Positions 15,065 to 22,864 of a DNA stretch of 58,973 nucleotides are shown here, one piece after another. The stretch lies in IMG/VR virus record IMGVR_UViG_3300025769_000119, positions 1 to 58,973 of that record; one strand, written 5' to 3'. The position numbers and the translations under genes were made by a program. Within the stretch, counting starts at the first letter, position 1. Each line of letters opens with the position of its first letter. The stretch comes from a virus. The notes beneath the pieces were generated by a model. That model was not told the origin of the DNA and ran no database searches. It saw only the letters and a list, made by a program, of their open reading frames with translations.

Positions 15065-15503
15065 CTAAAAAATCTCTCAGGGTTTTTCTTTTTTCGATCA
15101 CTCTATCTTCTCCCACTTTGAGCTTGTGGTCAACCATTTTTTCTGAGTTTTTTGGTTTGTAGTGAAATTCCTTGTATTTTTTGTCCAAGTAAGCCAAGCC
15201 ATCACTGCTTAAAAAGTACTTTATTGTACCGTCTAATTTGAAGGGAGGTTTGACTTTCAGTAAAAAATCTACATCGTTTTCAAATCTCTTGAAGACCTTA
15301 GCTGCTGTAATCATGTCCAACTTTGCACTAATGGAACGCTGACCACCAAGCATCCTCTTCACGAAATTTATTTTTTCCTTGTAATATGTAGGCTTTTTAG
15401 GTAATTTTTTTTGATTTTTAAAACTAAACCCGCACTCACACTCGTGAGAACGGGTAGAGCATAAGGTAGAGCATTTGGGGCATGTCCTCTTACCTCTTGG
15501 CAT
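15057..15503 (-). CDS. Zinc-ribbon protein, unknown role
   Basis: A 148-residue basic protein. The N terminus has a treble of cysteine pairs (CPKCSTLC, then HECECGFSF at about 22-30), a zinc ribbon. The rest is a helical, lysine-rich domain with no motif I recognise (KVFKRFENDVDFLLKVKPPF, then DGTIKYFLSSDGLAYLDKKY). It could be a DNA-binding accessory of the recombinase, with which it overlaps by 8 nt. Function not assigned. Confidence 0.65.
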   Translation of the reverse strand: MPRGKRTCPKCSTLCSTRSHECECGFSFKNQKKLPKKPTYYKEKINFVKRMLGGQRSISAKLDMITAAKVFKRFENDVDFLLKVKPPFKLDGTIKYFLSSDGLAYLDKKYKEFHYKPKNSEKMVDHKLKVGEDRVIEKRKTLRDFLDE

Positions 15504-15512
15504 AGACCAATC

Positions 15513-16541
15513 CTAATATTGATTCAGATCACAAGCAACCATTTTTCTCACTAACTCTAAGAAATCAGTCTGAGGGTTCCAGTTAAGATCTCTTCTTGCT
15601 GATGAGGAGTCTCCTAGAAGCAGGTCCACTTCAGCAGGACGATAGAACTCAGGATTGATCTGTACCAGAACCTTATCTTCGTGGTAATATTTTTCATTAA
15701 CTCCACGCCCTTCCCAGCGACACTTCTCACAACCAAAACCTGCGAAATTAAAAGCCTCCTCAACAAATTCACGGATGGTATGAGTTTCATTTGAAGATAA
15801 GACGTACTCTTTAGGCTGTTCTTGATTGAGCATTAGCCAAACACCTTTGACAAAGTCTTCAGCATCACTCCAATCTCGCTTGGCATCTACATTGCCTAAT
15901 TCAAGAGGCTCAAAATCACCATTAATATATTCATTTTTAATACGAGCTACATTCTTGGTTATCTTACGAGTTACAAACTCTTCTCCGCGACGAGTTCCTT
16001 CATGGTTGAATAGCCATCCTTGAATAGCGAACAAATTGTAGGAGTCTCTCCATACTTTTACCATGTGCCTCGCACTAGCCTTAGAAACGCCGTAGGGGCT
16101 TCTTGGGCGTAGTGGGTGAAGTTCTGATTGTGGAGAATGTAAAACGTCCCCAAACTCCTCTGAGGAACCAGCATTATAATAACGGCATTTAGGGCAATGT
16201 TTGCGAATCGCCTCAAGCTGGTACATTACAGCCATAGCGTTTGTATTCATGTGGTTAGCAGGTTGAGTCCAACTAACACCAACAAAAGAATTAGCCGCAA
16301 AATTAATAAAATAATCTGGCTTCTCTTTAGCGATGACATCTTCTGTATTTACAGAATCAGTAACGTCTAAGTCAATTAGCTTGAAGCGAGGGTGATTAAC
16401 TAAATGAGAAATATTGTCATGATTCTTAACACTTAGTCTACGAACACCAGCAACAATAGTATGTTCAGTATGCTTCAAGAGATAGTCTGCCATGAAGCTA
16501 CCGTCTTGACCAGTGACTCCAGTAATGATTACCTTTTTCAT
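15513..16541 (-). CDS. gmd: GDP-mannose 4,6-dehydratase
   Basis: This enzyme converts GDP-D-mannose to GDP-4-keto-6-deoxymannose, the precursor of fucose, perosamine and related sugars. It has the extended Rossmann motif GVTGQDGSF near residue 8, INFAANSFVGVSWTQP, the catalytic cluster GSSEEFG in place of the usual GSSEMYG, and YGVSKASARHMV with the Y-x3-K pair. FNHEGTRRGEEFVTRKI is typical of Gmd. At 342 residues it is full length. The ATG at 16541 is preferred; an upstream TTG is possible. ATGA joins it to the preceding epimerase. It is the first biosynthetic enzyme of the sugar module. Confidence 0.9.
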   Translation of the reverse strand: MKKVIITGVTGQDGSFMADYLLKHTEHTIVAGVRRLSVKNHDNISHLVNHPRFKLIDLDVTDSVNTEDVIAKEKPDYFINFAANSFVGVSWTQPANHMNTNAMAVMYQLEAIRKHCPKCRYYNAGSSEEFGDVLHSPQSELHPLRPRSPYGVSKASARHMVKVWRDSYNLFAIQGWLFNHEGTRRGEEFVTRKITKNVARIKNEYINGDFEPLELGNVDAKRDWSDAEDFVKGVWLMLNQEQPKEYVLSSNETHTIREFVEEAFNFAGFGCEKCRWEGRGVNEKYYHEDKVLVQINPEFYRPAEVDLLLGDSSSARRDLNWNPQTDFLELVRKMVACDLNQY

Positions 16542-17527
16542 TTCCAATAACTATATATGCCTTTGTTGATTTCGTAAACCATTTTTTTGCTTTCTCTTTC
16601 TGGTTGATCTTTAGCCCACACAAACATTTTTTTAATTAGTTCATGAACGTTTGTTTCATCAGTGAAATTTGCAACCTCTTTGGCTTTTGTGTGATCACAA
16701 TGGGCATGTTTTACCTCATGCCTCTCTTCTCCATGTTCGATAATAGCTTCGTAACCCTGCTCTTTTGCAACTTTTTGAACGATTTTTGCTACCTCATTAA
16801 TAGTCCACTCTTTATCTGCACCAATATTGAATAGTTCTCCATCATAAAACTCAATCATATTTTCAAAGACAGGTAACAAATATTTTACATCTGAAAAAGC
16901 TCTTGTCTGCTCTCCATCACCATAAACAATCATAGAATCTCCATCCAAAACTTTCTTAATAAAGATTCCAATTACATTCCTATAAATATCCCAAATATTT
17001 TGGTAAATACCCAAAATATTATGAGGTCTAACAATCGTATATCTTAAACCAAATTGACTACCAGCTAATTTAATATCCATCTCTGTGGTGTATTTTGCAA
17101 CTCCATATGGATCTACTGGATCTGGGATCATTGATTCTGCAAACGGGGCTGGTTGATTTCCATAAACAGCCATCGAAGATGTGAAAATTAATTTACAATC
17201 ATGTTTAATGCACTCATTCACAATGCGAGTCGAACAAATTACATTATTCTTGTAATTAAACTCTCTAATAAAGGGAGATAAACCTTCAGCCGCATAAGCT
17301 GCAAAATGAAAAACCACATCTGGTCTCTCATTATTAAAAATAGATCCAATATCCCCCGACTCAATATTTATTTTATAAAATTTAAAATTATTATGTATAG
17401 GTAAAAAATCTTCGCAACCACCAGATAAGTCATCAATCCCAATAACATTGTAACCTTTTTCAAGTAAATATCTTGAAAAGTTAGCTCCTAGTAATCCAGC
17501 GCACCCAGTAATAAGAATTTTTTTCAT
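16538..17527 (-). CDS. NAD-dependent nucleotide-sugar epimerase, GalE-like
   Basis: A 329-residue extended SDR. Seen: GCAGLLGANF as Rossmann loop (8-17), FHFAAYAAEG, IFTSSMAVYGN with the catalytic Ser/Thr region, YGVAKYTTEMD with Y-x3-K, and IVRPHNILG then YGDGEQTRAFSDV in the substrate-binding half. It reads as a GalE/WbpP-type epimerase rather than a dehydratase. The exact sugar cannot be named. It is joined to gmd and to a methyltransferase by ATGA overlaps and forms part of the glycan operon. Confidence 0.82.
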   Translation of the reverse strand: MKKILITGCAGLLGANFSRYLLEKGYNVIGIDDLSGGCEDFLPIHNNFKFYKINIESGDIGSIFNNERPDVVFHFAAYAAEGLSPFIREFNYKNNVICSTRIVNECIKHDCKLIFTSSMAVYGNQPAPFAESMIPDPVDPYGVAKYTTEMDIKLAGSQFGLRYTIVRPHNILGIYQNIWDIYRNVIGIFIKKVLDGDSMIVYGDGEQTRAFSDVKYLLPVFENMIEFYDGELFNIGADKEWTINEVAKIVQKVAKEQGYEAIIEHGEERHEVKHAHCDHTKAKEVANFTDETNVHELIKKMFVWAKDQPERESKKMVYEINKGIYSYWK

Positions 17528-18096
17528 TTTCTTTCTAAAACTGTTAATCCATTATTATTTGTAAATCTTTCTTTAACGAACCACTGTTGATTCTTTTCTA
17601 CAAATTCTTCAACAGCGTCCCAAAGACCTTTGCCACAGTCTTGACTAAATCCAGATAAAGAATTAATAGCATCAAAAGATTCACACTTGTGAGCGAATAA
17701 AGTTGTATCGTGCATAATAATCCATTTTTTTGCTTTAGTGTGATGCTTATCTAGCTCCTGTCTTAATTGATCATAATGATGGAAAGTATCTATGAATAAT
17801 AGATCAACTTCTTCGATATCAATATTAAGGGAGTCCGAAACTATGAATTTAAAATCTAAACCTTGATCTTTAGCCATGCTCTCAACAAGATCCATGTTTT
17901 TACTTCTGTAAAGATCTAAAGATCTCATTTTTTTTGGTTTCCCAGCTAAAAACGCCCAAGTGGAAACAACCTCTCTAACCCCCATTTCCATTATAGTGTC
18001 TGACATTTCTGCATATTTTTTTAGTGTGGGCATATGCTCATTAATATCACTTTTTTTATCTGTAAAATATTGGAAATAGCTTTCTATGGTGTTCAT
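17524..18096 (-). CDS. Class I SAM-dependent methyltransferase-like protein
   Basis: A 190-residue Rossmann-like protein. IMEMGVREVVSTWAFLAG contains the motif I-type E-M-G-V-R-x-G region (here EVVST replaces a Gly), RSLDLYRSKN and the acidic strand DLLFIDTFHHYDQLRQELD, followed by IIMHDTTLF. The D-x-x-H-x-Y and H-D-T pair resembles the cephalosporin-hydroxylase/TylF-like methyltransferases common in surface polysaccharide clusters. The acceptor is unknown. It is coupled on both sides (ATGA). Confidence 0.7.
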   Translation of the reverse strand: MNTIESYFQYFTDKKSDINEHMPTLKKYAEMSDTIMEMGVREVVSTWAFLAGKPKKMRSLDLYRSKNMDLVESMAKDQGLDFKFIVSDSLNIDIEEVDLLFIDTFHHYDQLRQELDKHHTKAKKWIIMHDTTLFAHKCESFDAINSLSGFSQDCGKGLWDAVEEFVEKNQQWFVKERFTNNNGLTVLERK

Positions 18097-18302
18097 ATCT
18101 TGAAAAATGGTGCTAAATTATCGTGATCTGGAGACAAGTGAGTTGATTTCGAAGGTATTGGAGTAGCCAAAGATCTTCCTCTTTTGTTCAACTCAATAAA
18201 CATCTCAAAATCTCTTGGTATATTAATTGTAGTAAATTTTTTAAAAATATCAATATCTTCTTTCAAAACAGAATATTTAGTGGCTAATATAATAGTTTTC
18301 AT
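18093..18302 (-). CDS. Small unknown protein of the sugar module
   Basis: A 69-residue protein beginning MKTIILATKYSVLKED. The start at 18302 is chosen because it overlaps the preceding stop as TAATG; a longer in-frame reading to 18425 would run inside the glycosyltransferase gene and has no independent support. The C-terminal SKSTHLSPDHDNLAPFFKI contains two His residues, otherwise nothing recognisable. Function not assigned. Confidence 0.55.
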   Translation of the reverse strand: MKTIILATKYSVLKEDIDIFKKFTTINIPRDFEMFIELNKRGRSLATPIPSKSTHLSPDHDNLAPFFKI

Positions 18303-18991
18303 TACTCTTTGTTTAAAAAAGTGGCATGCATAAGGGGAACGTGAGGAATACCATGGAACCCAAAAGTATCGTATGTTGATAATTTCTGCATATGAATGTG
18401 TCTTTGTTCTGGGCAAGCATTCCATTCAACACTAAATTTAGCAGCTAATTCAACTGGAGCGAACTTAATTCCGAAATCTTTTTCTAGCTTATCTTTAATA
18501 TTTCTACAAATATACGAATCTTCATTCCCAAAAGATTTAGGATCGACATTGGTAGATATTTTTTGACAACCCTCTAATAATTTTTTACTTCTAAAAGAAA
18601 ATCCACCATTACCAACAGTTGAAGGTCTTCCAAATTCAAACCAAGGAGCACCAATGTAATCGTATTGAAGATTTTCATCTAGCCAACAAGAAGGATTGAT
18701 TATAAATCCATCAGCTTGAACTGTTAAAACAAAATCTGTTTTAATGTAATTAGCCAACCGATTAACCATAAAAAAATTATATGACTGGTAACTTGAGTCA
18801 AGATCATCTTCAGCAATCCTGCAACCTAATTCCTCAAAATCAGAAGGGTCAAATTCGTCAATCTTTGAAACGAGTACAACATCATCAAAATCAAAAACAG
18901 AAAGACAATGTTTTATGACTTTAAGAGCTATATGAATTTCTTTTTCAGAAGATATGTATGTGAAAAGAGATATGCTTTTGTTTTGTTTCAT
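18302..18991 (-). CDS. DUF5672-type putative glycosyltransferase
   Basis: A 229-residue protein typical of the DUF5672 family (name recalled). Seen: the early strand ISLFTYISSEKE, VQADGFIINPSCWLDENLQY with a putative donor-binding Asp, DYIGAPWFEFG, VGNGGFSFRSKKLL and the late NEDSYICRN, which together match the GT-A-like fold used in surface glycan assembly. It lies inside the chain of coupled sugar genes. Donor and acceptor are unknown. Confidence 0.75.
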   Translation of the reverse strand: MKQNKSISLFTYISSEKEIHIALKVIKHCLSVFDFDDVVLVSKIDEFDPSDFEELGCRIAEDDLDSSYQSYNFFMVNRLANYIKTDFVLTVQADGFIINPSCWLDENLQYDYIGAPWFEFGRPSTVGNGGFSFRSKKLLEGCQKISTNVDPKSFGNEDSYICRNIKDKLEKDFGIKFAPVELAAKFSVEWNACPEQRHIHMQKLSTYDTFGFHGIPHVPLMHATFLNKE

Positions 18992-19000
18992 CTTAAGATA

Positions 19001-19342
19001 TTAAGTTTTAAATTCAGACTGGTTGCTTTTAGGGAAAAATTTATTTCTAAATGCTTGTTTTGCTTCGAATCTTTGCATGTTACATTCATCTACCTCCTTA
19101 GCTGTTATCTCTCCATAACGAGCTTTCTCAACAGCATTAAAGGTTTTTTGATTAACTTCCACCATTTTACGATACTCTTCGGAAGAAATTAAAACATGCC
19201 AAATGCTTTGAGGGAACTGGCTAGATAAATAAGAAGAGCATGACATCCAAACTTCAGACTGTTCTGGATTATTGTTTTTTTTAACTTCAAGGATGGCTAA
19301 ATAATCAAACGCATAACCTTCATCTACGAGTAATTTTATCAT
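19001..19342 (-). CDS. Conserved hypothetical protein of the sugar module
   Basis: A 113-residue mostly helical protein (VDEGYAFDYLAILEVKKNNN, then VEVNQKTFNAVEKARYGEIT, then a basic tail). I have a loose memory of this small family lying next to phage glycosyltransferase genes but not of any function. It is joined to the upstream GT9-like gene by ATGA. Confidence 0.55.
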   Translation of the reverse strand: MIKLLVDEGYAFDYLAILEVKKNNNPEQSEVWMSCSSYLSSQFPQSIWHVLISSEEYRKMVEVNQKTFNAVEKARYGEITAKEVDECNMQRFEAKQAFRNKFFPKSNQSEFKT

Positions 19343-20163
19343 TTTATTAATTTTTGTATATACCCCTTTATCATGTCAAAGTTTATATTTTTAACATGGT
19401 CTGCTTCTAGATAAAGGCCATTTGGGTTTAATGGAGTTCTATTGTACAAAGGAGCAGAATTTGGATACGAACAATTTGAATAAAGGCCAAGGACATTCTG
19501 ATCGTAACCTGACATTATCCAATTCATACCAGTATCTGTTGTCACCAACATTTTGCAAGACAACGCTATAATTACATCCTCCATAACAGTCCCACCAATT
19601 GGTTCGTAAGTTGTATTTAGGCTATCATGAATTTTTAAGCCAAGTTGTATGGTTTCAAGTCCTAAAGAATGAATATATTCTATTATTCTATTAGCCAAAT
19701 CTTTCGGTATGTCTCTAATTCCTTTGGCACTAGAAAATGCCGTAATAGCAACGCAGTTTTTATATTTTGAATTTAAATCAAACCACTGCTCTAACTCAAT
19801 TTTTAAATCATCTATCTTTCCTAACCCGTGATTATTTGCGAATGCTTGGATGTGGTGAATTTTTGTATACCATTCATTATCTTGATGACAAGACATAGGG
19901 TTAAATATATAATCATACTCTTCGCCATGATCTTCTATAAATTGTTTATCTACTTCTGTTGGAAAATCATCGTATCCATCCCAAATTTTTATATCGTCTA
20001 TGTATTTATTTTTTTTAAAAATTTCTTTGCAATTTTCATATTTTTTATTTATCCCAAGTGTCATATGACTATCTGGGAATATTTTTTTAAACTGCTTGCA
20101 TAAAACAACTTGCATGGCCAAATCTCCTATTTGACCCTGATTGAAGCCTAAACCTTTAATCAT
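19339..20163 (-). CDS. GT9-like glycosyltransferase (heptosyltransferase family)
   Basis: A 274-residue protein. The N terminus GLGFNQGQIGDLAMQVVLCK corresponds to the GT9 opening 'G-D-x-i-x-t-t-P', followed by strands MTLGINKKYE and YDYIFNPMSC. The C-terminal half has VAITAFSSAKG and MLVTTDTGMNWIMSGYDQNV, matching the 'D-T-G-x-x-H-x-A' nucleotide-sugar site (His is Asn/Trp here). In bacteria GT9 enzymes use ADP-heptose to extend LPS core. It is shorter than the typical 330-350 residues. Coupled to neighbours by an 8-nt overlap and ATGA. Confidence 0.72.
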   Translation of the reverse strand: MIKGLGFNQGQIGDLAMQVVLCKQFKKIFPDSHMTLGINKKYENCKEIFKKNKYIDDIKIWDGYDDFPTEVDKQFIEDHGEEYDYIFNPMSCHQDNEWYTKIHHIQAFANNHGLGKIDDLKIELEQWFDLNSKYKNCVAITAFSSAKGIRDIPKDLANRIIEYIHSLGLETIQLGLKIHDSLNTTYEPIGGTVMEDVIIALSCKMLVTTDTGMNWIMSGYDQNVLGLYSNCSYPNSAPLYNRTPLNPNGLYLEADHVKNINFDMIKGYIQKLIK

Positions 20164-20752
20164 TATACTTTTCTAAAATTTTAGAGTGTTCTATGTCATT
20201 TAAAAAATGCAAACTAGCGTCTTCAAAATATTTTTCTTTTACATACCAATCTTCAACTGCTCCATGAGGAGATAGATTAACATTGTTTATAAGTCTTGAA
20301 TAACCATGACTAGAAAATAGATCAAAGGCTTCTTCTTTAACTTCTGGACCGTTAGCATAAAAATCATGTTCGAATGTAATGAATTTAAATTCAAACTTCT
20401 CAAAAGGAAACTTTCTCATCACTTTTTGGGTAGCTCCATCAATATCAAAAGAGAAATAATCTATCTCCTTGGGGCAAGCATACTTATTCAATAGTTCCGT
20501 AATGTCACAAATTGTTAAATCTATAGACTCTACGGGAGTATTTCTATAATTTTTGAAGATCGAAGTCAACCTCGTATCAATATCTATTGATAATCCATCC
20601 CAACCATTCTGTTCTAAAAGAAGAGTGTTATTACCACATGGATTATTTGTAGAAATTCCGTCTCCGCATCCAAAATCTAAAAAAAATCCTTTTTTAGATT
20701 TAAATAAGAAGTTGGCAAATTTATCTTGAGACATTTGAGAGTAGCTATTCAT
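20156..20752 (-). CDS. FkbM-like methyltransferase
   Basis: A 198-residue protein. SQDKFANFLFKSKKGFFLDF followed by GCGDGISTNNP contains the SAM-binding loop, GLSIDIDTRLTSIF the acidic end of strand 2, and IDYFSFDIDGATQKVMRKF with FITFEHDFY is the typical FkbM signature. In the family these enzymes methylate hydroxyls of sugars or other small molecules. It lies in the sugar operon between two GT9-like genes. Confidence 0.75.
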   Translation of the reverse strand: MNSYSQMSQDKFANFLFKSKKGFFLDFGCGDGISTNNPCGNNTLLLEQNGWDGLSIDIDTRLTSIFKNYRNTPVESIDLTICDITELLNKYACPKEIDYFSFDIDGATQKVMRKFPFEKFEFKFITFEHDFYANGPEVKEEAFDLFSSHGYSRLINNVNLSPHGAVEDWYVKEKYFEDASLHFLNDIEHSKILEKYND

Positions 20753-21573
20753 AAGCGAAAAGTTCTTTGTATTGAATTATTGTAAGGAAATATCGAAGAA
20801 ATTCTATTTTCTAAAACATTTTTTAAACCAATCGCAAAATATTGAGGATCAGAGTAAAGAGGTAGCCCACGCTCTTGAAAAGGTAACCACCTTGCTTTGA
20901 TCATTGGATAAGTTACTCCCACTTGTGAATAGTAGTCAGCGGTTTCTATCGTAGGGACTCCATTTGCATAAGCCATATACTTAAAACCAGAATCGATAGT
21001 TACAAAAGCTTTAGCTCCCATTACGGTAATACATGCCTCGTCAATACTAGAGCAAACTATTTTAACTTTATCCAAAACATCAGAGTAACGCTCTTTTTCT
21101 TTTTCTGTACAAATCGCGACCAGCTTATTGTCAGTATCATAAAGAGAGTTGACTAGTTTGGTGATATAACCCTTCCTAAGATTTTTTGGCTCCCATAAAT
21201 TATGAGTCAAATGCAAACAAACATAATCTCCTTTTTGGACTGTGATCTCTGATTTTGGGAAGTAATAGAATCTACTTAACCAATCAAAATCATAAGTCGT
21301 CCATTTCATTTTGTCGATATGGAGATCATAAAAGAAATCATAATCACTTTTATCAACCTCATCCCAAAAACAATATCTGTCAGACATGCTTGGATAAAAT
21401 CCCTCTAAAACATCTAGTTGGTAAATCTCTCCTCTATCATTATCGAAGGCAAAAGTAATATGGCAATCAGAATGGTATTCTCTAATTGCTGGGATAAATC
21501 TATTAGATAAAAGACAATCTCCTAAACCGCCCTCTGCCCTAACAAGAACTTTAGATTGTGTCGTAGAGGTCAT
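20749..21573 (-). CDS. GT9-like glycosyltransferase
   Basis: This 274-residue protein begins MTSTTQSKVLVRAEGGLGDCL, with the GT9 'G-G-x-G-D' opening, then FIPAIREYHSDCHITFAF and DYDFFYDLHID. The second half has KGDYVCLHLT and ITVMGAKAFVTIDSGFKYMAYAN, the D-S-G-x-x-x-x-A pattern of the nucleotide-sugar domain. The ATG at 21573 is preferred over a hydrophobic extension to 21636, which would overlap the upstream glycosyltransferase by more than 80 nt. The donor could be ADP-heptose; not proven. Confidence 0.7.
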   Translation of the reverse strand: MTSTTQSKVLVRAEGGLGDCLLSNRFIPAIREYHSDCHITFAFDNDRGEIYQLDVLEGFYPSMSDRYCFWDEVDKSDYDFFYDLHIDKMKWTTYDFDWLSRFYYFPKSEITVQKGDYVCLHLTHNLWEPKNLRKGYITKLVNSLYDTDNKLVAICTEKEKERYSDVLDKVKIVCSSIDEACITVMGAKAFVTIDSGFKYMAYANGVPTIETADYYSQVGVTYPMIKARWLPFQERGLPLYSDPQYFAIGLKNVLENRISSIFPYNNSIQRTFRL

Positions 21574-22162
21574 TTTGTTTTTCTTGCTTCTGAATATCCT
21601 TAACATGAAGGATACAAAAATGCTCAATAGGGTCACTAGATAATTTAGCTTGATTCTTAGCTCCCGCTAAAACCTCATGGACTTTATTCTGCCACTTAAC
21701 ATGACCCTTGGTAGAAACAAAGCGAGATTGGAAATCAGGAAATCCCTCCCAACCCATTTCGTTTATTGTCCAGTTATATTTTTTGACATGTTCTTCTGTC
21801 GCCCCGCGAACGACATTAATTCTTGGAATCCAAAGCAGATCAATGTCTCCTTTTCGAACAACTGCCCTTAATGCATTCAATAATGATGGTGGAATTTGTT
21901 CGTCAGCATCAATCTGCATCAAATAATCTTTTGTAGACAAGTCGAACAAAGTATTTTTAAAAGCAGAGAAATCTTTCTGAAAGTCAAAATAGTTTACTTT
22001 TAACCCACAAAACTTACAAAAATCTTCGACCTCTTTTGTTACCTTATTCTTATCTGCCAATATTACAATCTCCTCATCTGGTAAAACATACGGTTCAAGT
22101 GAATTAATTAATCTTTTAAATTCAAAGAACTCATTTGCGACTGTAATTCCATAAGTGATCAT
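21551..22162 (-). CDS. Family 2 glycosyltransferase
   Basis: A 203-residue GT-A enzyme. It begins MITYGITVANEFFEFKRLIN, the usual start for family 2, followed by EEIVILADKN and the DxD-type motif MQIDADEQIPPSLL. NEMGWEGFPDFQSRFVS and a late HVKWQNKVHEVL agree with the acceptor-side of the fold. The start at 22162 is fixed by an AGAAGGAG Shine-Dalgarno sequence 7 nt upstream, which is also the 3' arm of the terminator of the hsp20 gene. An in-frame extension to 22213 would read through the hairpin and is rejected. Confidence 0.82.
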   Translation of the reverse strand: MITYGITVANEFFEFKRLINSLEPYVLPDEEIVILADKNKVTKEVEDFCKFCGLKVNYFDFQKDFSAFKNTLFDLSTKDYLMQIDADEQIPPSLLNALRAVVRKGDIDLLWIPRINVVRGATEEHVKKYNWTINEMGWEGFPDFQSRFVSTKGHVKWQNKVHEVLAGAKNQAKLSSDPIEHFCILHVKDIQKQEKQNDLYDTI

Positions 22163-22200
22163 AAAAAAACTCCTTCTAGGTAAGCACGACCTAGAAGGAG
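22163..22200 (-). terminator. Intrinsic terminator whose 3' arm is the next gene's Shine-Dalgarno
   Basis: On the minus strand a perfect 12-bp inverted repeat (CTCCTTCTAGGT/ACCTAGAAGGAG, loop of 7) is followed by seven T residues, and the ATG of the family 2 glycosyltransferase comes straight after. It lies 22 nt past the hsp20 stop. The 3' arm ends AGAAGGAG, an ideal Shine-Dalgarno sequence, and the T tract serves as its spacer. Folding would hide the ribosome site, so the hairpin may limit both transcription and translation of the glycan operon. Confidence 0.9.
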
Positions 22201-22222
22201 CAATATAAGTCACCTCAAAGTT

Positions 22223-22645
22223 TTACTTAACTTTGATCATTATATCTTTTTTTTCCTCTTTTTCAAGAGGTAATTTGACTCTCAATAGGCCATTCTTATA
22301 TTCTGCCTCAATGGAGTCTTTGTCGATACTCTCGTGCAACGTGAAGTGCTTCTTGACGGAGCGTCGAGATATTTTTTTGTGGTAGAATTCAGAAACCTCG
22401 TCATTTTGCTTAGATTCTGCTTCAATTTTTAACGTCTGGCCAGAAACAGAGACACTAATGTCTTCTGAATCTAGACCAACAAGCGCAAATTCAACAACAA
22501 AAGAGTCGTCTTTCTTATAAATATCGTAAGGCTCTGAGCCACGATATGGATTAGCACGATTCTCTTCGAAAATTTGATTCATGCGCTTAAATATATCTCC
22601 TTCGAAAACGAAAGGAGCCATCATTTTGTTTATCATCATTGTCAT
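22223..22645 (-). CDS. Hsp20/alpha-crystallin small heat-shock protein
   Basis: A 140-residue small heat-shock protein. After a helical N terminus (residues 1-35) the alpha-crystallin domain begins with YDIYKKDDSFVVEFALVGLD and ends with AEYKNGLLRVKLPLEKEEKK, containing the family's conserved 'A-x-x-x-N-G-x-L' motif. It holds unfolded proteins, acting in the cytoplasm. Hsp20 genes are also known from T4-like cyanophages. It lies between the ribonucleotide reductase genes and the glycan operon and has its own terminator. Confidence 0.93.
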   Translation of the reverse strand: MTMMINKMMAPFVFEGDIFKRMNQIFEENRANPYRGSEPYDIYKKDDSFVVEFALVGLDSEDISVSVSGQTLKIEAESKQNDEVSEFYHKKISRRSVKKHFTLHESIDKDSIEAEYKNGLLRVKLPLEKEEKKDIMIKVK

Positions 22646-22724
22646 ACTACTATTTTAGTTAGTTTTTGTTTTTCTAGCCCCGACTTGGGTACTGGAAATT
22701 CTCAGACAATGCAAATATACTAAA

Positions 22725-22826
22725 TCAATCTTCTTCGAATTGTGCTTCGTCGATGCGATCAAGTATAAATGCTATTGTTTCGTCGAGTTCTACCTCGTCT
22801 GTAAAATTAATTTCTGGTTCGGTCAT
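22725..22826 (-). CDS. Tiny acidic protein, 33 residues
   Basis: A very short open frame of 33 residues, MTEPEINFTDEVELDETIAF at the start, strongly acidic throughout (about a third Asp or Glu) and probably one or two helices. It fills part of the 219-nt space between hsp20 and nrdA. A WGTGTAW motif lies 12 nt upstream of its ATG, the spacing seen at other genes, which supports it. No Shine-Dalgarno sequence is apparent. Function unknown. Confidence 0.5.
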   Translation of the reverse strand: MTEPEINFTDEVELDETIAFILDRIDEAQFEED

Positions 22827-22838
22827 AGTGCATGTATA

Positions 22839-22843
22839 TACAC
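22839..22843 (-). promoter_or_regulatory. WGTGTAW motif before 22725-22826
   Basis: GTGTA on the minus strand (TTGTGTATATAC), 12 nt before the ATG at 22826, just past the nrdA stop. Its position in this gap is the main reason to believe in the tiny gene. Confidence 0.42.
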
Positions 22844-22864
22844 AAAACCAAACCTTGGGGAAAT

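Noticed and set aside
18303-18425. N-terminal extension of the 69-residue protein
   Set aside because: It would run inside the DUF5672-type gene; the ATG at 18302 has a TAATG junction.
22163-22213. N-terminal extension of the family 2 glycosyltransferase
   Set aside because: It would translate through the terminator hairpin; the ATG at 22162 has an ideal Shine-Dalgarno sequence.
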